Shown here piece by piece: positions 56,623-64,000 of a stretch of DNA of 64,000 nucleotides. The first letter of the stretch is position 1; each line of letters begins with the position of its first letter. This stretch comes from Methylotenera versatilis 301 (GTDB taxonomy: Bacteria; Pseudomonadota; Gammaproteobacteria; Burkholderiales; Methylophilaceae): the NCBI RefSeq assembly GCF_000093025.1, contig NC_014207.1, forward strand, positions 2,108,001 through 2,172,000, in the 5' to 3' direction. The position numbers and the translations under genes were made by a program. A model generated the notes under the pieces. That model was not told where the DNA came from and searched no databases. It saw only the letters and a list, made by a program, of their open reading frames with translations.

Positions 56623-57360
56623 TTATAAACCCTGCAAATCAATGAGCAACTGCCGTGTGTGCAAAGGTTTATCGCCTAAATAATGGGCTAATAAATAACG
56701 CATCAATTGCTTACTCTGCTGCTGCGTTTGTATGTTGTTGTAATCATCACTAGCCATATCTATCAAGGTTTTACCAAGCAATTGTATGCCATTATTTACA
56801 CGCGCCGGTGACCCATTTAGCTTTGTTGCACCATGCTCAGCAATATATCGATAATTGAAATCTTCTAAAATTTGCGCATTACTCACATCGTGCTGTAACG
56901 GAATTGCATATCCCAGTTCCTGCAACAACTTAAGTTCAAAACGTCTAAGTGTAGTGGCTAAATTTTCACCGTTCGCCAATATCTTCAAGGTTGCGCTGTA
57001 ATACTCAAATAAGCTTTCATGTGGGTCTTCACGCGGAAGCAATCGCAGCAACAATTCATTCAGATAAAAGCCACACATCAGTGCCTCACCTTTGAGCAGG
57101 AGTAAGCCACTACCCCATTCCAAGCTATGCAATGTTTTAAGCTCTAACTTGCCTGACCAAGTGGCGAGTAAAGGCTGAAAAGACTGCAACATGCCGCGCA
57201 TGGCAGAGCGTGGCCGCCTTGCCCCTTTTGCCGTAGTAGCCACACGACCAAAGCCATATGCAAATAACTCTACAACTAAGCTAGTTTCTTTAAACGGGTA
57301 GGTGTGAAGCACATAGACGGGTTGGTTATCTTGACGGTGTGAATTGGAGCTAACCGCCAT
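56623..57360 (-). CDS. recO: DNA repair protein RecO
   Basis: A 245-residue recombination mediator with an N-terminal OB-fold (VYVLHTYPFKETSLVVELF, about 15-85) and a helical C-terminal region with CGFYLNELLLRLLPREDPH. It helps load RecA with RecR. Its start codon coincides with the stop of the preceding uncharacterised gene, so they are coupled. Confidence 0.94.
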   Translation of the reverse strand: MAVSSNSHRQDNQPVYVLHTYPFKETSLVVELFAYGFGRVATTAKGARRPRSAMRGMLQSFQPLLATWSGKLELKTLHSLEWGSGLLLLKGEALMCGFYLNELLLRLLPREDPHESLFEYYSATLKILANGENLATTLRRFELKLLQELGYAIPLQHDVSNAQILEDFNYRYIAEHGATKLNGSPARVNNGIQLLGKTLIDMASDDYNNIQTQQQSKQLMRYLLAHYLGDKPLHTRQLLIDLQGL

Positions 57361-57836
57361 TATTGTTCAGGCTCAGCTAAACTTTGCAAACTATGATCAT
57401 CCGCTTTTAAAATCAATAATGGCACCAACATTTCTGCGCCTGAGAAAAGAATCAATGCAAAACGCACATTATCTTCTGCATGAATTGGGGTAAATTTGCC
57501 AAAGCCATATCGTGAGTTTCGCATAAGCTGCCAAGCACCTTTAGGTTCAGCATATTCTGGCTTGTCAAAATGATGCTTAACCTCTTCAGTAGACACACTT
57601 TTTAGAGGGTAATCACCATTGTCAGCCAGTATCACCCAACCCATTTCGCCATTCTTACCAGTATTTTTTAACTGATAAAGATACCAATCCTGATTTTCTT
57701 TAGTATCACCTTCATAAACCAACTGGAATACATTATTGATATCGCCGGTTTTGCGATTGATGGCGTAATAAATACCTTGCTCATCCAACTCGATTGGCTT
57801 GCCATAAAGGGGAATGTTATAGACATTATTCGGCAT
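57360..57836 (-). CDS. Uncharacterised protein, paralog of the gene at 43191
   Basis: 158 residues, soluble, no signal peptide. It shares LDEQGIYYAINRKTGD, DWYLYQLKN, KPEYAEPKGAWQL and YGFGKFTPI with the protein at 43191-43700, so the two are paralogs. It lies between era and recO and is translationally coupled to recO through a one-base overlap. No function is known to me. An insertion relative to the paralog lies near residue 50. Confidence 0.82.
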   Translation of the reverse strand: MPNNVYNIPLYGKPIELDEQGIYYAINRKTGDINNVFQLVYEGDTKENQDWYLYQLKNTGKNGEMGWVILADNGDYPLKSVSTEEVKHHFDKPEYAEPKGAWQLMRNSRYGFGKFTPIHAEDNVRFALILFSGAEMLVPLLILKADDHSLQSLAEPEQ

Positions 57837-57875
57837 ACTGAATACTCTAAACTAATTAGCTTAATTACGGCCTAG

Positions 57876-58799
57876 TTAATAACCCAGACTTTTTAGCGCT
57901 CTTTCGTCGTCGGCCCAACCGCCTTTAACTTTCACCCAAGTTTCTAGGTAAACTTTACCGCCAAATAATTTTTCCATATCTTGGCGGGCTTCAGTAGAAA
58001 TCTGCTTCATTTTTTCGCCACTTTTACCAATGAGCATGGGTTTTTGGCTATCTTTATCGACAATAATGGCGACAAAAATACGGCGTAAGTTACCAACCAC
58101 TTCAAATTTTTCAATTTCCACCGCGACGGCATAAGGAAGTTCATCACCAACCAATCTGAAAATCTTCTCGCGAACCAGCTCAGCAGCTAGAAAGCGTTCG
58201 TTTTTATCGGTCAGTTCATCTTCAGCATAAATCGCTGCTTGCTCAGGTAAATACTTGCGAATCGTATGCAACAACTCATCTAAATTGAGACTCTTTTTTG
58301 CACTCACAGGCACGATGTCTGTAAATGGAAATTCTAAATCAAAGTCTTGAATCAGTGGTAACAAATTACCTTTATCACCCATCAAATCTGATTTGTTCAC
58401 CACCAAAATAGTCGGGGGTTTATCTGACAATAACGCTAATACTTTGCGGTCAGCTTCACCTAATTTCATAGGCTCAATCACAAACAGCACCACATCAACC
58501 TCTGTGAGTACTTGTGTCACGGTTTTATTCAAACCTTTATTCAGCGTATTAAGATGCTTTTGTTGAAAGCCTGGCGTATCTACAAATAAGAACTGGGTAT
58601 CTTCTGTAGTATGAATGCCCAACAAGCGATGGCGCGTGGTTTGCGCCTTGCGCGAAGTAATGGCTAACTTCATGCCTAAAATATGGTTAAGAAGCGTAGA
58701 TTTTCCTACGTTAGGGCGGCCTACAATCGCGATGGTGCCGCATTTGAATGCAGACAATGTGTCTATCTCCAAATTTGAATCCAAGTCTGAATCTGTCAT
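57876..58799 (-). CDS. era: GTPase Era
   Basis: A 307-residue ribosome-assembly GTPase with G1 GRPNVGKST, G3 DTPGFQ and G4 NKSD, then a KH domain with the IGKSGEKMKQISTEARQDME motif that binds the 3' end of 16S rRNA. The N-terminus is about 15 acidic residues longer than usual. rnc lies just upstream, the classical order. Confidence 0.97.
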   Translation of the reverse strand: MTDSDLDSNLEIDTLSAFKCGTIAIVGRPNVGKSTLLNHILGMKLAITSRKAQTTRHRLLGIHTTEDTQFLFVDTPGFQQKHLNTLNKGLNKTVTQVLTEVDVVLFVIEPMKLGEADRKVLALLSDKPPTILVVNKSDLMGDKGNLLPLIQDFDLEFPFTDIVPVSAKKSLNLDELLHTIRKYLPEQAAIYAEDELTDKNERFLAAELVREKIFRLVGDELPYAVAVEIEKFEVVGNLRRIFVAIIVDKDSQKPMLIGKSGEKMKQISTEARQDMEKLFGGKVYLETWVKVKGGWADDERALKSLGY

Positions 58800-58820
58800 T
58801 TTGGGGTATCCAATAATAGT

Positions 58821-59516
58821 TTATGCAATTTGGCTTTTACCAAAGCGAATTTTTTCTAATGCGAGCAAAGCAAGTTGGGCTGCCTGTTGCTCTGCGATGC
58901 GGCGGCTAGTACCTTCACCTACCGTGCGTATGTCGAGTTTCTGTATAAAACACTCTACAATAAATATCTGCGCATGCGCTTCGCCGCTAGTGTGAACAAC
59001 TGCATATTCTGGCACCGCAATTTTTTTGCCTTGCAGCATTTCTTGTAATAAAGACTTCGGATCTTTATCGATAATTTTAGGGTCTATCGTGCTAAGTTTC
59101 TCGATGTAAAGCTCCAAAACCAAAGCCTCTGCCGCAAAAAATCCACCATCAAGATACACCGCGCCAATAATAGCTTCCAAGGCATCTGCAAGTATAGAAG
59201 GTCTGCGCCAGCCTGCACTTTTTAGCTCACCTTCGCCCAACTTTAGCGCATCGCCAATATCCAATGAGAATGCAATCTCGCTAATCGTGGCCTCTTTAAC
59301 CAGCTGCGCACGCAAGCGGCTTAAATCACCTTCAGCCAAGCTTGGAAAACGCTGGTATAACTGATTGGCGATAATGAAATTGAGCGCGCCATCTCCCAAA
59401 TATTCAAGTCTCTCATTATTTTGAGAAGCATAACTACGATGTGTGAGTGCTTGAGTCAGCAGATTTTTATCTACAAACTTGTAACTAAGGCGTTTTGATA
59501 AATCCTGCTGAGTCAT
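58821..59516 (-). CDS. rnc: Ribonuclease III
   Basis: A 231-residue double-strand RNA endonuclease with the NNERLEYLGDGALNFIIA catalytic motif near residue 35 (usual signature ERLEFLGD) and a C-terminal dsRNA-binding domain. The second acidic motif DALEAIIGAVYLDGGF is intact. It processes rRNA and mRNA. It lies between the DUF4845 gene and era. Confidence 0.97.
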   Translation of the reverse strand: MTQQDLSKRLSYKFVDKNLLTQALTHRSYASQNNERLEYLGDGALNFIIANQLYQRFPSLAEGDLSRLRAQLVKEATISEIAFSLDIGDALKLGEGELKSAGWRRPSILADALEAIIGAVYLDGGFFAAEALVLELYIEKLSTIDPKIIDKDPKSLLQEMLQGKKIAVPEYAVVHTSGEAHAQIFIVECFIQKLDIRTVGEGTSRRIAEQQAAQLALLALEKIRFGKSQIA

Positions 59517-59546
59517 TGAATATATTTAATTACCTGTGCTTATAAC

Positions 59547-59939
59547 TTACTTGCCATCTGGCGAAGCATCAAAATCCATCATGACACTTATATTACCAAA
59601 AAGCGGAGTGACGACTTGATACTGTGCAGAAACGGTTGTTTCACCTGCACTGTTCTTGCCGATAATCAGATCTGAACCGTGGACGACTGTAACGTAGCTA
59701 GTATCTGCTCGCTTATTAAAAGAATCCTGAATTTCCTTTTTGCTCATATCATTTAAAGACTCCTTATTCATAGCACGAATAACTGTTTTGACAGAAAAGT
59801 ACTCTTGATAAGCTGGAAAAATCTTCATAGCAATGACAGCAACAAAAAACAACATTGCTCCGACAAACAACATGCCAAGTAATGTAGCACCAGCTTGCTT
59901 TTTAAGGTTGCCAGGGCTTTTCTTTTGCAGATTAATCAT
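59547..59939 (-). CDS. DUF4845 pilin-like membrane protein
   Basis: A 130-residue protein with a type IV pilin-like N-terminus (KKQAGATLLGMLFVGAMLFFVAVIA, split by no clear prepilin Gly) and a small periplasmic domain. DUF4845 genes commonly sit between lepB and rnc in betaproteobacteria; the function is unknown. GGAG lies 5-6 bases before ATG 59939, which I prefer to the frame opening at 59951. Confidence 0.88.
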   Translation of the reverse strand: MINLQKKSPGNLKKQAGATLLGMLFVGAMLFFVAVIAMKIFPAYQEYFSVKTVIRAMNKESLNDMSKKEIQDSFNKRADTSYVTVVHGSDLIIGKNSAGETTVSAQYQVVTPLFGNISVMMDFDASPDGK

Positions 59940-59975
59940 AAATTTCTCCATTATTAGAAAATTAAATGTTGTGAG

Positions 59976-60755
59976 TTAATGTATTGAATTACCGATTCGA
60001 GAACCCTGATCAAAATTCATCCAGATGAAAAATGCTTTACCAACTAAATTTTTCTCTGGTACAAAACCCCAAACGCGGCTGTCTGAACTGTCATCTCGAT
60101 TATCACCCATCGCCAAATAATGTCCAGCAGGCACGGTAATTTCCTCATCATTTGCAAATTTTGCACCAATTGCATCAGAGTCGTAACTATTCACCCATTC
60201 GTTAATCAAAATATCGTGCGCTACATTACCTAATTGCTCCCGATATTGCTTAGCAGTCACCATATTCAAGCCCGGCTTAACATAGGCATAATCACCTACG
60301 CTCTGTACATCAAGAAATTTCCCATTAATCGTTAATCGTTTATCTTGATAACGAATTTTGTCGCCAGGCAAACCAACTACACGTTTGATATAGTCTACCG
60401 ATGGCTCAGGTGGATAATGAAACACGAACACGTCACCGCGTGTCGGGTGCTTAATTTCAAAGAACGTATTATTTAAAATTGGCACACGTAGACCATAGGT
60501 AAATTTATTCACCAAAATATAATCGCCAGCCAACAGCGTTGGCATCATTGAACCTGAAGGAATTTTGAAAGGCTCAACGATAAAAGAGCGTACGAAAAAC
60601 ACTACAAAAATTACAGGAAAAAAGCTTTTCGCATACTCAACAGCCACAGGCTCTGCAGCTCCGACTGGACGTTTTTTCTTTAAAACCAAACTGTCTAGTA
60701 GCCAAATGAAACCAGTTACCAAGAGTATCGCCACCATGAATAAAGCAAAGTACAT
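59976..60755 (-). CDS. lepB: Signal peptidase I
   Basis: A 259-residue inner-membrane serine protease that removes signal peptides. It has two N-terminal membrane segments, the nucleophile Ser in PSGSMMPTLLAGD, the general base Lys in DYIKRVVGLPGD and the GDNRDDSSDSRVWG box. It follows lepA by 35 bases. Confidence 0.97.
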   Translation of the reverse strand: MYFALFMVAILLVTGFIWLLDSLVLKKKRPVGAAEPVAVEYAKSFFPVIFVVFFVRSFIVEPFKIPSGSMMPTLLAGDYILVNKFTYGLRVPILNNTFFEIKHPTRGDVFVFHYPPEPSVDYIKRVVGLPGDKIRYQDKRLTINGKFLDVQSVGDYAYVKPGLNMVTAKQYREQLGNVAHDILINEWVNSYDSDAIGAKFANDEEITVPAGHYLAMGDNRDDSSDSRVWGFVPEKNLVGKAFFIWMNFDQGSRIGNSIH

Positions 60756-60790
60756 TATTTATCCTTATCGCCTATTGTTTTAGACTTAAC

Positions 60791-62581
60791 TTAATCTTCA
60801 ATACGTAAAATAGCTAAAAATGCTTCTTGTGGAATCTCTACGTTACCCACTTGCTTCATGCGCTTTTTACCTTCTTTTTGCTTATCAAGCAATTTGCGTT
60901 TACGGGATACGTCACCACCATAACATTTCGCAATCACGTTTTTACGCATGGCTTTTACAGTTTCACGCGCAATAATATTCGCGCCTATCGAAGCCTGAAT
61001 AGCAACATCAAACATTTGACGTGGAATCAGTTCACGCATTTTAGCTGCTACTTCGCGACCACGACGTACGCTATTTCCTCGGTGAACAATCATGCTCAGC
61101 GCATCTACACGTTCGCCGTTTACCATAATATCAAGCTTCACTAAATCTGCCGCACGGAATTCCAAAAACTCGTAATCCATTGAAGCATAACCACGTGACA
61201 CTGATTTTAATTTATCAAAGAAATCCAACACCACTTCATTGAGTGGCATCTCATAACTGAGCATCACTTGCCTACCCATGTACTGCATATTCTTCTGTAA
61301 ACCGCGTTTATTGTTGCATAGGGTCATCACTGGCCCTACGTAATCTTGCGGCATCAATAAATTCACATTAATGACTGGTTCGCGCGTTTCTTCTACGCGT
61401 GATAGCTCCGGTAAGCGTGATGGATTCTCAATCTGCACCACTTCACCGCTTTTGAGTAGCAACTCATACACCACGGTTGGCGCGGTGGTAATTAAATCCA
61501 TGTCGTACTCGCGCTCTAAACGCTCCTGTACAATCTCCATGTGCAGCAAACCTAAGAAGCCGCATCTAAAACCAAAACCTAAGGCTGTAGAATTTTCTGG
61601 CTCAAATAGTAAACTTGCATCATTCAAGCTTAGCTTTTCAAGCGCAGTGCGCAGCGCTTCGAACTGGTTTGATTCAACTGGATAAAGCCCAGCAAACACC
61701 TGCGGCTTCACTTCTTTAAAACCTGCCAATGGCTCCGCAGCTGGCTTACCAGCTAAGGTCACAGTATCGCCTACTTTAGCAGCAGCAAGCTCTTTAATAC
61801 CTGAAATGACAAAGCCTACCTCACCTGCAGATAGCGAAGTTTTTTGTAACGATTTTGGCGTAAAAACACCAACTTGCTCACACAAATACTCTGCATGTGT
61901 CGCCATTAATCTAATCTTATCTTTTGGCTTTAATACGCCATCTATCACACGCACCAACATTACTACGCCCACATAATTATCAAACCACGCATCAATCACT
62001 AGCGCTTTTAGTGGCTTAGTCACATCACCTACTGGTGGCGGCACTTTTTTAATGACGGCTTCCAAGACATCGCGAACGCCCAAGCCTGTTTTGGCTGAAC
62101 AACGCACCGCATCACTTGCATCGATACCAATCACATCTTCAATTTCTTGCATCACACGCTCAGGGTCAGCGGATGGTAAGTCGATTTTATTCAACACGGC
62201 AGTCACTTCAACGCCTAAATCAAGCGCGGTATAGCAGTTAGCAACGCTTTGCGCCTCTACACCTTGGCTGGCATCCACTACCAATAGCGCGCCTTCACAA
62301 GCTGAAAGGGAGCGCGAAACTTCATAACTAAAGTCCACATGGCCTGGTGTATCAATGAGGTTAAGGTTGTAAATCTGTCCATCGTCAGCTTTGTATTGTA
62401 GTGCGGCTGTTTGAGCTTTAATCGTAATGCCGCGTTCACGCTCAATATCCATAGAGTCAAGTACTTGCGCTTCCATTTCGCGGTCAGCTAGTCCGCCGCA
62501 AAGGTGAATAATACGGTCAGCTAAAGTAGATTTACCATGGTCAATGTGGGCAATAATGGAGAAGTTACGAATATTTTTCAT
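60791..62581 (-). CDS. lepA: Elongation factor 4 (LepA)
   Basis: A 596-residue translational GTPase with G1 [21 protein letters not shown] and [10 protein letters not shown], and the LepA-specific C-terminal domain ending [21 protein letters not shown]. It acts on stalled or early ribosomes. It leads the long minus-strand row lepA-lepB-DUF4845-rnc-era. Confidence 0.98.
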   Translation of the reverse strand: MKNIRNFSIIAHIDHGKSTLADRIIHLCGGLADREMEAQVLDSMDIERERGITIKAQTAALQYKADDGQIYNLNLIDTPGHVDFSYEVSRSLSACEGALLVVDASQGVEAQSVANCYTALDLGVEVTAVLNKIDLPSADPERVMQEIEDVIGIDASDAVRCSAKTGLGVRDVLEAVIKKVPPPVGDVTKPLKALVIDAWFDNYVGVVMLVRVIDGVLKPKDKIRLMATHAEYLCEQVGVFTPKSLQKTSLSAGEVGFVISGIKELAAAKVGDTVTLAGKPAAEPLAGFKEVKPQVFAGLYPVESNQFEALRTALEKLSLNDASLLFEPENSTALGFGFRCGFLGLLHMEIVQERLEREYDMDLITTAPTVVYELLLKSGEVVQIENPSRLPELSRVEETREPVINVNLLMPQDYVGPVMTLCNNKRGLQKNMQYMGRQVMLSYEMPLNEVVLDFFDKLKSVSRGYASMDYEFLEFRAADLVKLDIMVNGERVDALSMIVHRGNSVRRGREVAAKMRELIPRQMFDVAIQASIGANIIARETVKAMRKNVIAKCYGGDVSRKRKLLDKQKEGKKRMKQVGNVEIPQEAFLAILRIED

Positions 62582-62634
62582 TTAGTCTTTTTAAGCTTTT
62601 TAATACTTTAGATTACTGCTTTATAAATAAAGAT

Positions 62635-62653
62635 AAGGCGCCAGAAGCGCCTT
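62635..62653 (-). terminator. Hairpin between the MORN gene and lepA
   Basis: AAGGCGC-CAGAA-GCGCCTT stem. The minus-strand tail is only moderately T-rich (ATCTTTATTTAT), so this is a possible terminator of the MORN gene. Confidence 0.5.
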
Positions 62654-62737
62654 TTCACAATAGCCGTGATTTTACAACAAATGCTTGATTAGTTTGTAAT
62701 TAATTGTGGAGTTACCTTCAAAATTGGCAATATGGAC

Positions 62738-63415
62738 TTAATTTTTAACTTTTGCATTTATTCGACCGTTGACCTGCATGACTTGTGTTAATTGTTTTAT
62801 GCAAGCAACCTCACTCGGACAAGAAGCAATTAAGTCATCGTCGGCAAAAACACCTTCGACAATATAGTAATTACCAATCCATTTACCAGAATCTGCAAAT
62901 TCTTTGATATATGGATTATTGAGTACTAAACTTAATTTGCCAAAACCAAATTTTTTATCTTGCTGAAACTCACCCACGTAGTAACTGCCATCTACCCAGT
63001 AAATAGTGCCTTTTCCATCCATCATATTGTTTTGATAGTCGCCTTCGTAACGGGTGCCATCAGCCCATAGATAAGCCCCTCTACCACTACGCAGATTATT
63101 CTGAAATTCACCTATATAGCGACTGCCATCATCCATGGCATATGTGCCATGGCCTTGCATTTTACCAAGGACATAATCACCATCGTAACGCCCTTCTGGA
63201 CGCTTGTTATAAAACCATTGCAGACTGCCCGTGCCGTCAGCTTTACCGTTTTTGCATTGCCCAGCCCAACTGATGGTATACCCCACTAGCGATTTTGAAT
63301 TCCAAATTTTGCAGCCTGTTTCTTTATCGCTTATTTCGTTATCTGCATAACTCAAAAAACTCGCCGACATTAACATCAAGGTTGAAAGAAAAATTAAATG
63401 ATTCATTTTCATCAT
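62738..63415 (-). CDS. Secreted MORN-repeat protein
   Basis: 225 residues with a signal peptide (SASFLSYA/DNEIS) and about five MORN repeats between residues 50 and 165, for example RYIGEFQNNLRSGRGAYLWADG. A Cys-containing tail (SCPSEVACIKQL) follows. MORN repeats form beta-hairpin arrays that bind lipids or proteins. Its location (periplasm or outer face) follows from the signal peptide. The gene is alone. Three close start codons (63415, 63412, 63406) share the GAGGTG site. Confidence 0.86.
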   Translation of the reverse strand: MMKMNHLIFLSTLMLMSASFLSYADNEISDKETGCKIWNSKSLVGYTISWAGQCKNGKADGTGSLQWFYNKRPEGRYDGDYVLGKMQGHGTYAMDDGSRYIGEFQNNLRSGRGAYLWADGTRYEGDYQNNMMDGKGTIYWVDGSYYVGEFQQDKKFGFGKLSLVLNNPYIKEFADSGKWIGNYYIVEGVFADDDLIASCPSEVACIKQLTQVMQVNGRINAKVKN

Positions 63416-63583
63416 TCACCTCATGTCGTAGGTTAAAAAATAGATCTATAAAAGTCATTTTATAACGTTTATATCGATAAACACAGTACATTCACTTTTA
63501 GTCAATGTTCGCTACCTAACCAATGCCCCCACACTTTTATAGTATGATTAACTCAATCAACTATATGAGTGGTAAAGTCAATT

Positions 63584-64000
63584 TTGCAAAATACGCTACG
63601 CATCGCTACCTTCAACATTCACAAGGGTTTTACTCACTTTAACGCCCGTTTTTCTTTGCATCTTCAGCGCGACATGTTACGAAAGCTACAGGCCGATGTG
63701 ATTTTCTTGCAGGAAGTACAAGATGTACATACCAAACACACAGAGCGCTTTGCGTCTATGTCTACTTCCGGCCAAATGGAGTTTCTAGCTGATGAAGTTT
63801 GGTCTGACTACTCTTATGGAAAAAATTCAGTTTACCCTGCTGGCCATCATGGTAATGCGGTGCTCTCAAAATTCCCGATTATAAAAACTAATAATCAGGA
63901 TATTTCTGCTCATGCAACGGAACAACGGGGCATGCTACATTGTGAAATCAATATCCCGACTTGGGATGAGCCCTTGCATGCAGTCTGCGTGCATCTAGGC
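63584..64000 (+). CDS. Endonuclease/exonuclease/phosphatase-family protein (5' part)
   Basis: The first 139 codons of an EEP-fold protein run off the right edge. RIATFNIHKGF near the start and FLQEVQ (catalytic Glu) are diagnostic, followed by GNAVLSKFPI and QRGMLHCEI. These match a family of betaproteobacterial metal-dependent hydrolases, often beside cardiolipin synthases. The start is TTG 63584; GTG 63569 is an alternative in the same frame and no ATG is available. Confidence 0.88.
   Translation, partial: MQNTLRIATFNIHKGFTHFNARFSLHLQRDMLRKLQADVIFLQEVQDVHTKHTERFASMSTSGQMEFLADEVWSDYSYGKNSVYPAGHHGNAVLSKFPIIKTNNQDISAHATEQRGMLHCEINIPTWDEPLHAVCVHLG

Overview
The window is a chromosomal segment of a low-to-moderate GC betaproteobacterium. 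Gene content and order (surE-pcm-nlpD, ccoNOQP-ccoG-fixH next to fnr and hemN, rnc-era-recO-pdxJ-acpS, ydbH-ynbE-ydbL) fit a free-living respiratory member of the Nitrosomonadales, most like the methylotrophic Methylophilaceae (Methylotenera-type). That placement is inference from family resemblance; no rRNA gene is present to test it. I saw no tRNA, rRNA, CRISPR array, prophage or transposase gene. Coding density is high and operons are tight, often with 1-14 base overlaps.

Layout. 1-3.2 kb: surE, pcm and nlpD, followed by a small membrane protein where rpoS is often found. 3.3-8.2 kb: a thioredoxin-like protein, then nitroreductase, Old Yellow Enzyme, YceI and pirin genes divergent from a LysR regulator. 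8.5-12.9 kb: MoxR ATPase, DUF58 protein, transglutaminase and tadA. 13-18.8 kb: a BI-1 membrane protein, then nagZ, two peptide-type ABC permeases, an L,D-transpeptidase and a solute-binding lipoprotein, interrupted by two REP-like inverted repeats. 19-24 kb: an operon of 'thermostable hemolysin' (GNAT-like), AMP-dependent ligase, heme-oxygenase-like diiron oxidase, SDR, TPR protein and a beta-barrel protein. 24.2-28.9 kb: a porin-like protein and a PstS-like binding protein, divergent from a sensor kinase and a sigma-54 activator. 29.3-39.9 kb: cbb3 oxidase, its assembly genes, a UbiH-family monooxygenase, a radical SAM protein, fnr, hemN and ompW. 40-47.9 kb: rlmD, a DEDD exonuclease, ydbL-ynbE-ydbH, cysM and dsbB. 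48-54.7 kb: xseA and polyphosphate genes (ppx, sixA, ppk) with a histone-H1-like protein. 54.7-64 kb: tcdA, acpS, pdxJ, recO, era, rnc, lepB, lepA, a MORN protein and the start of an endonuclease/phosphatase.

The most interesting part is 19-28.9 kb. The hemolysin-ligase-oxidase-SDR operon is preceded by a well-formed sigma-54 promoter on the minus strand (23984-23999, GG-N10-GC). Its predicted start site is about 20 bases from the first gene, and a 15-base palindrome lies about 145 bases upstream, at enhancer distance. A few kilobases away is a two-component pair whose regulator carries the sigma-54-contacting GAFTGA loop, together with a binding protein and a porin. I read this as a candidate sigma-54-controlled system making a fatty-acid-derived small molecule. 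The enzymes are supported by motifs; the product and the regulatory wiring are inference.

A second theme is oxygen control. FNR-type boxes lie upstream of ccoN (one mismatch), between fnr and hemN (perfect) and upstream of ompW (perfect), forming a local microaerobic regulon around the fnr gene.
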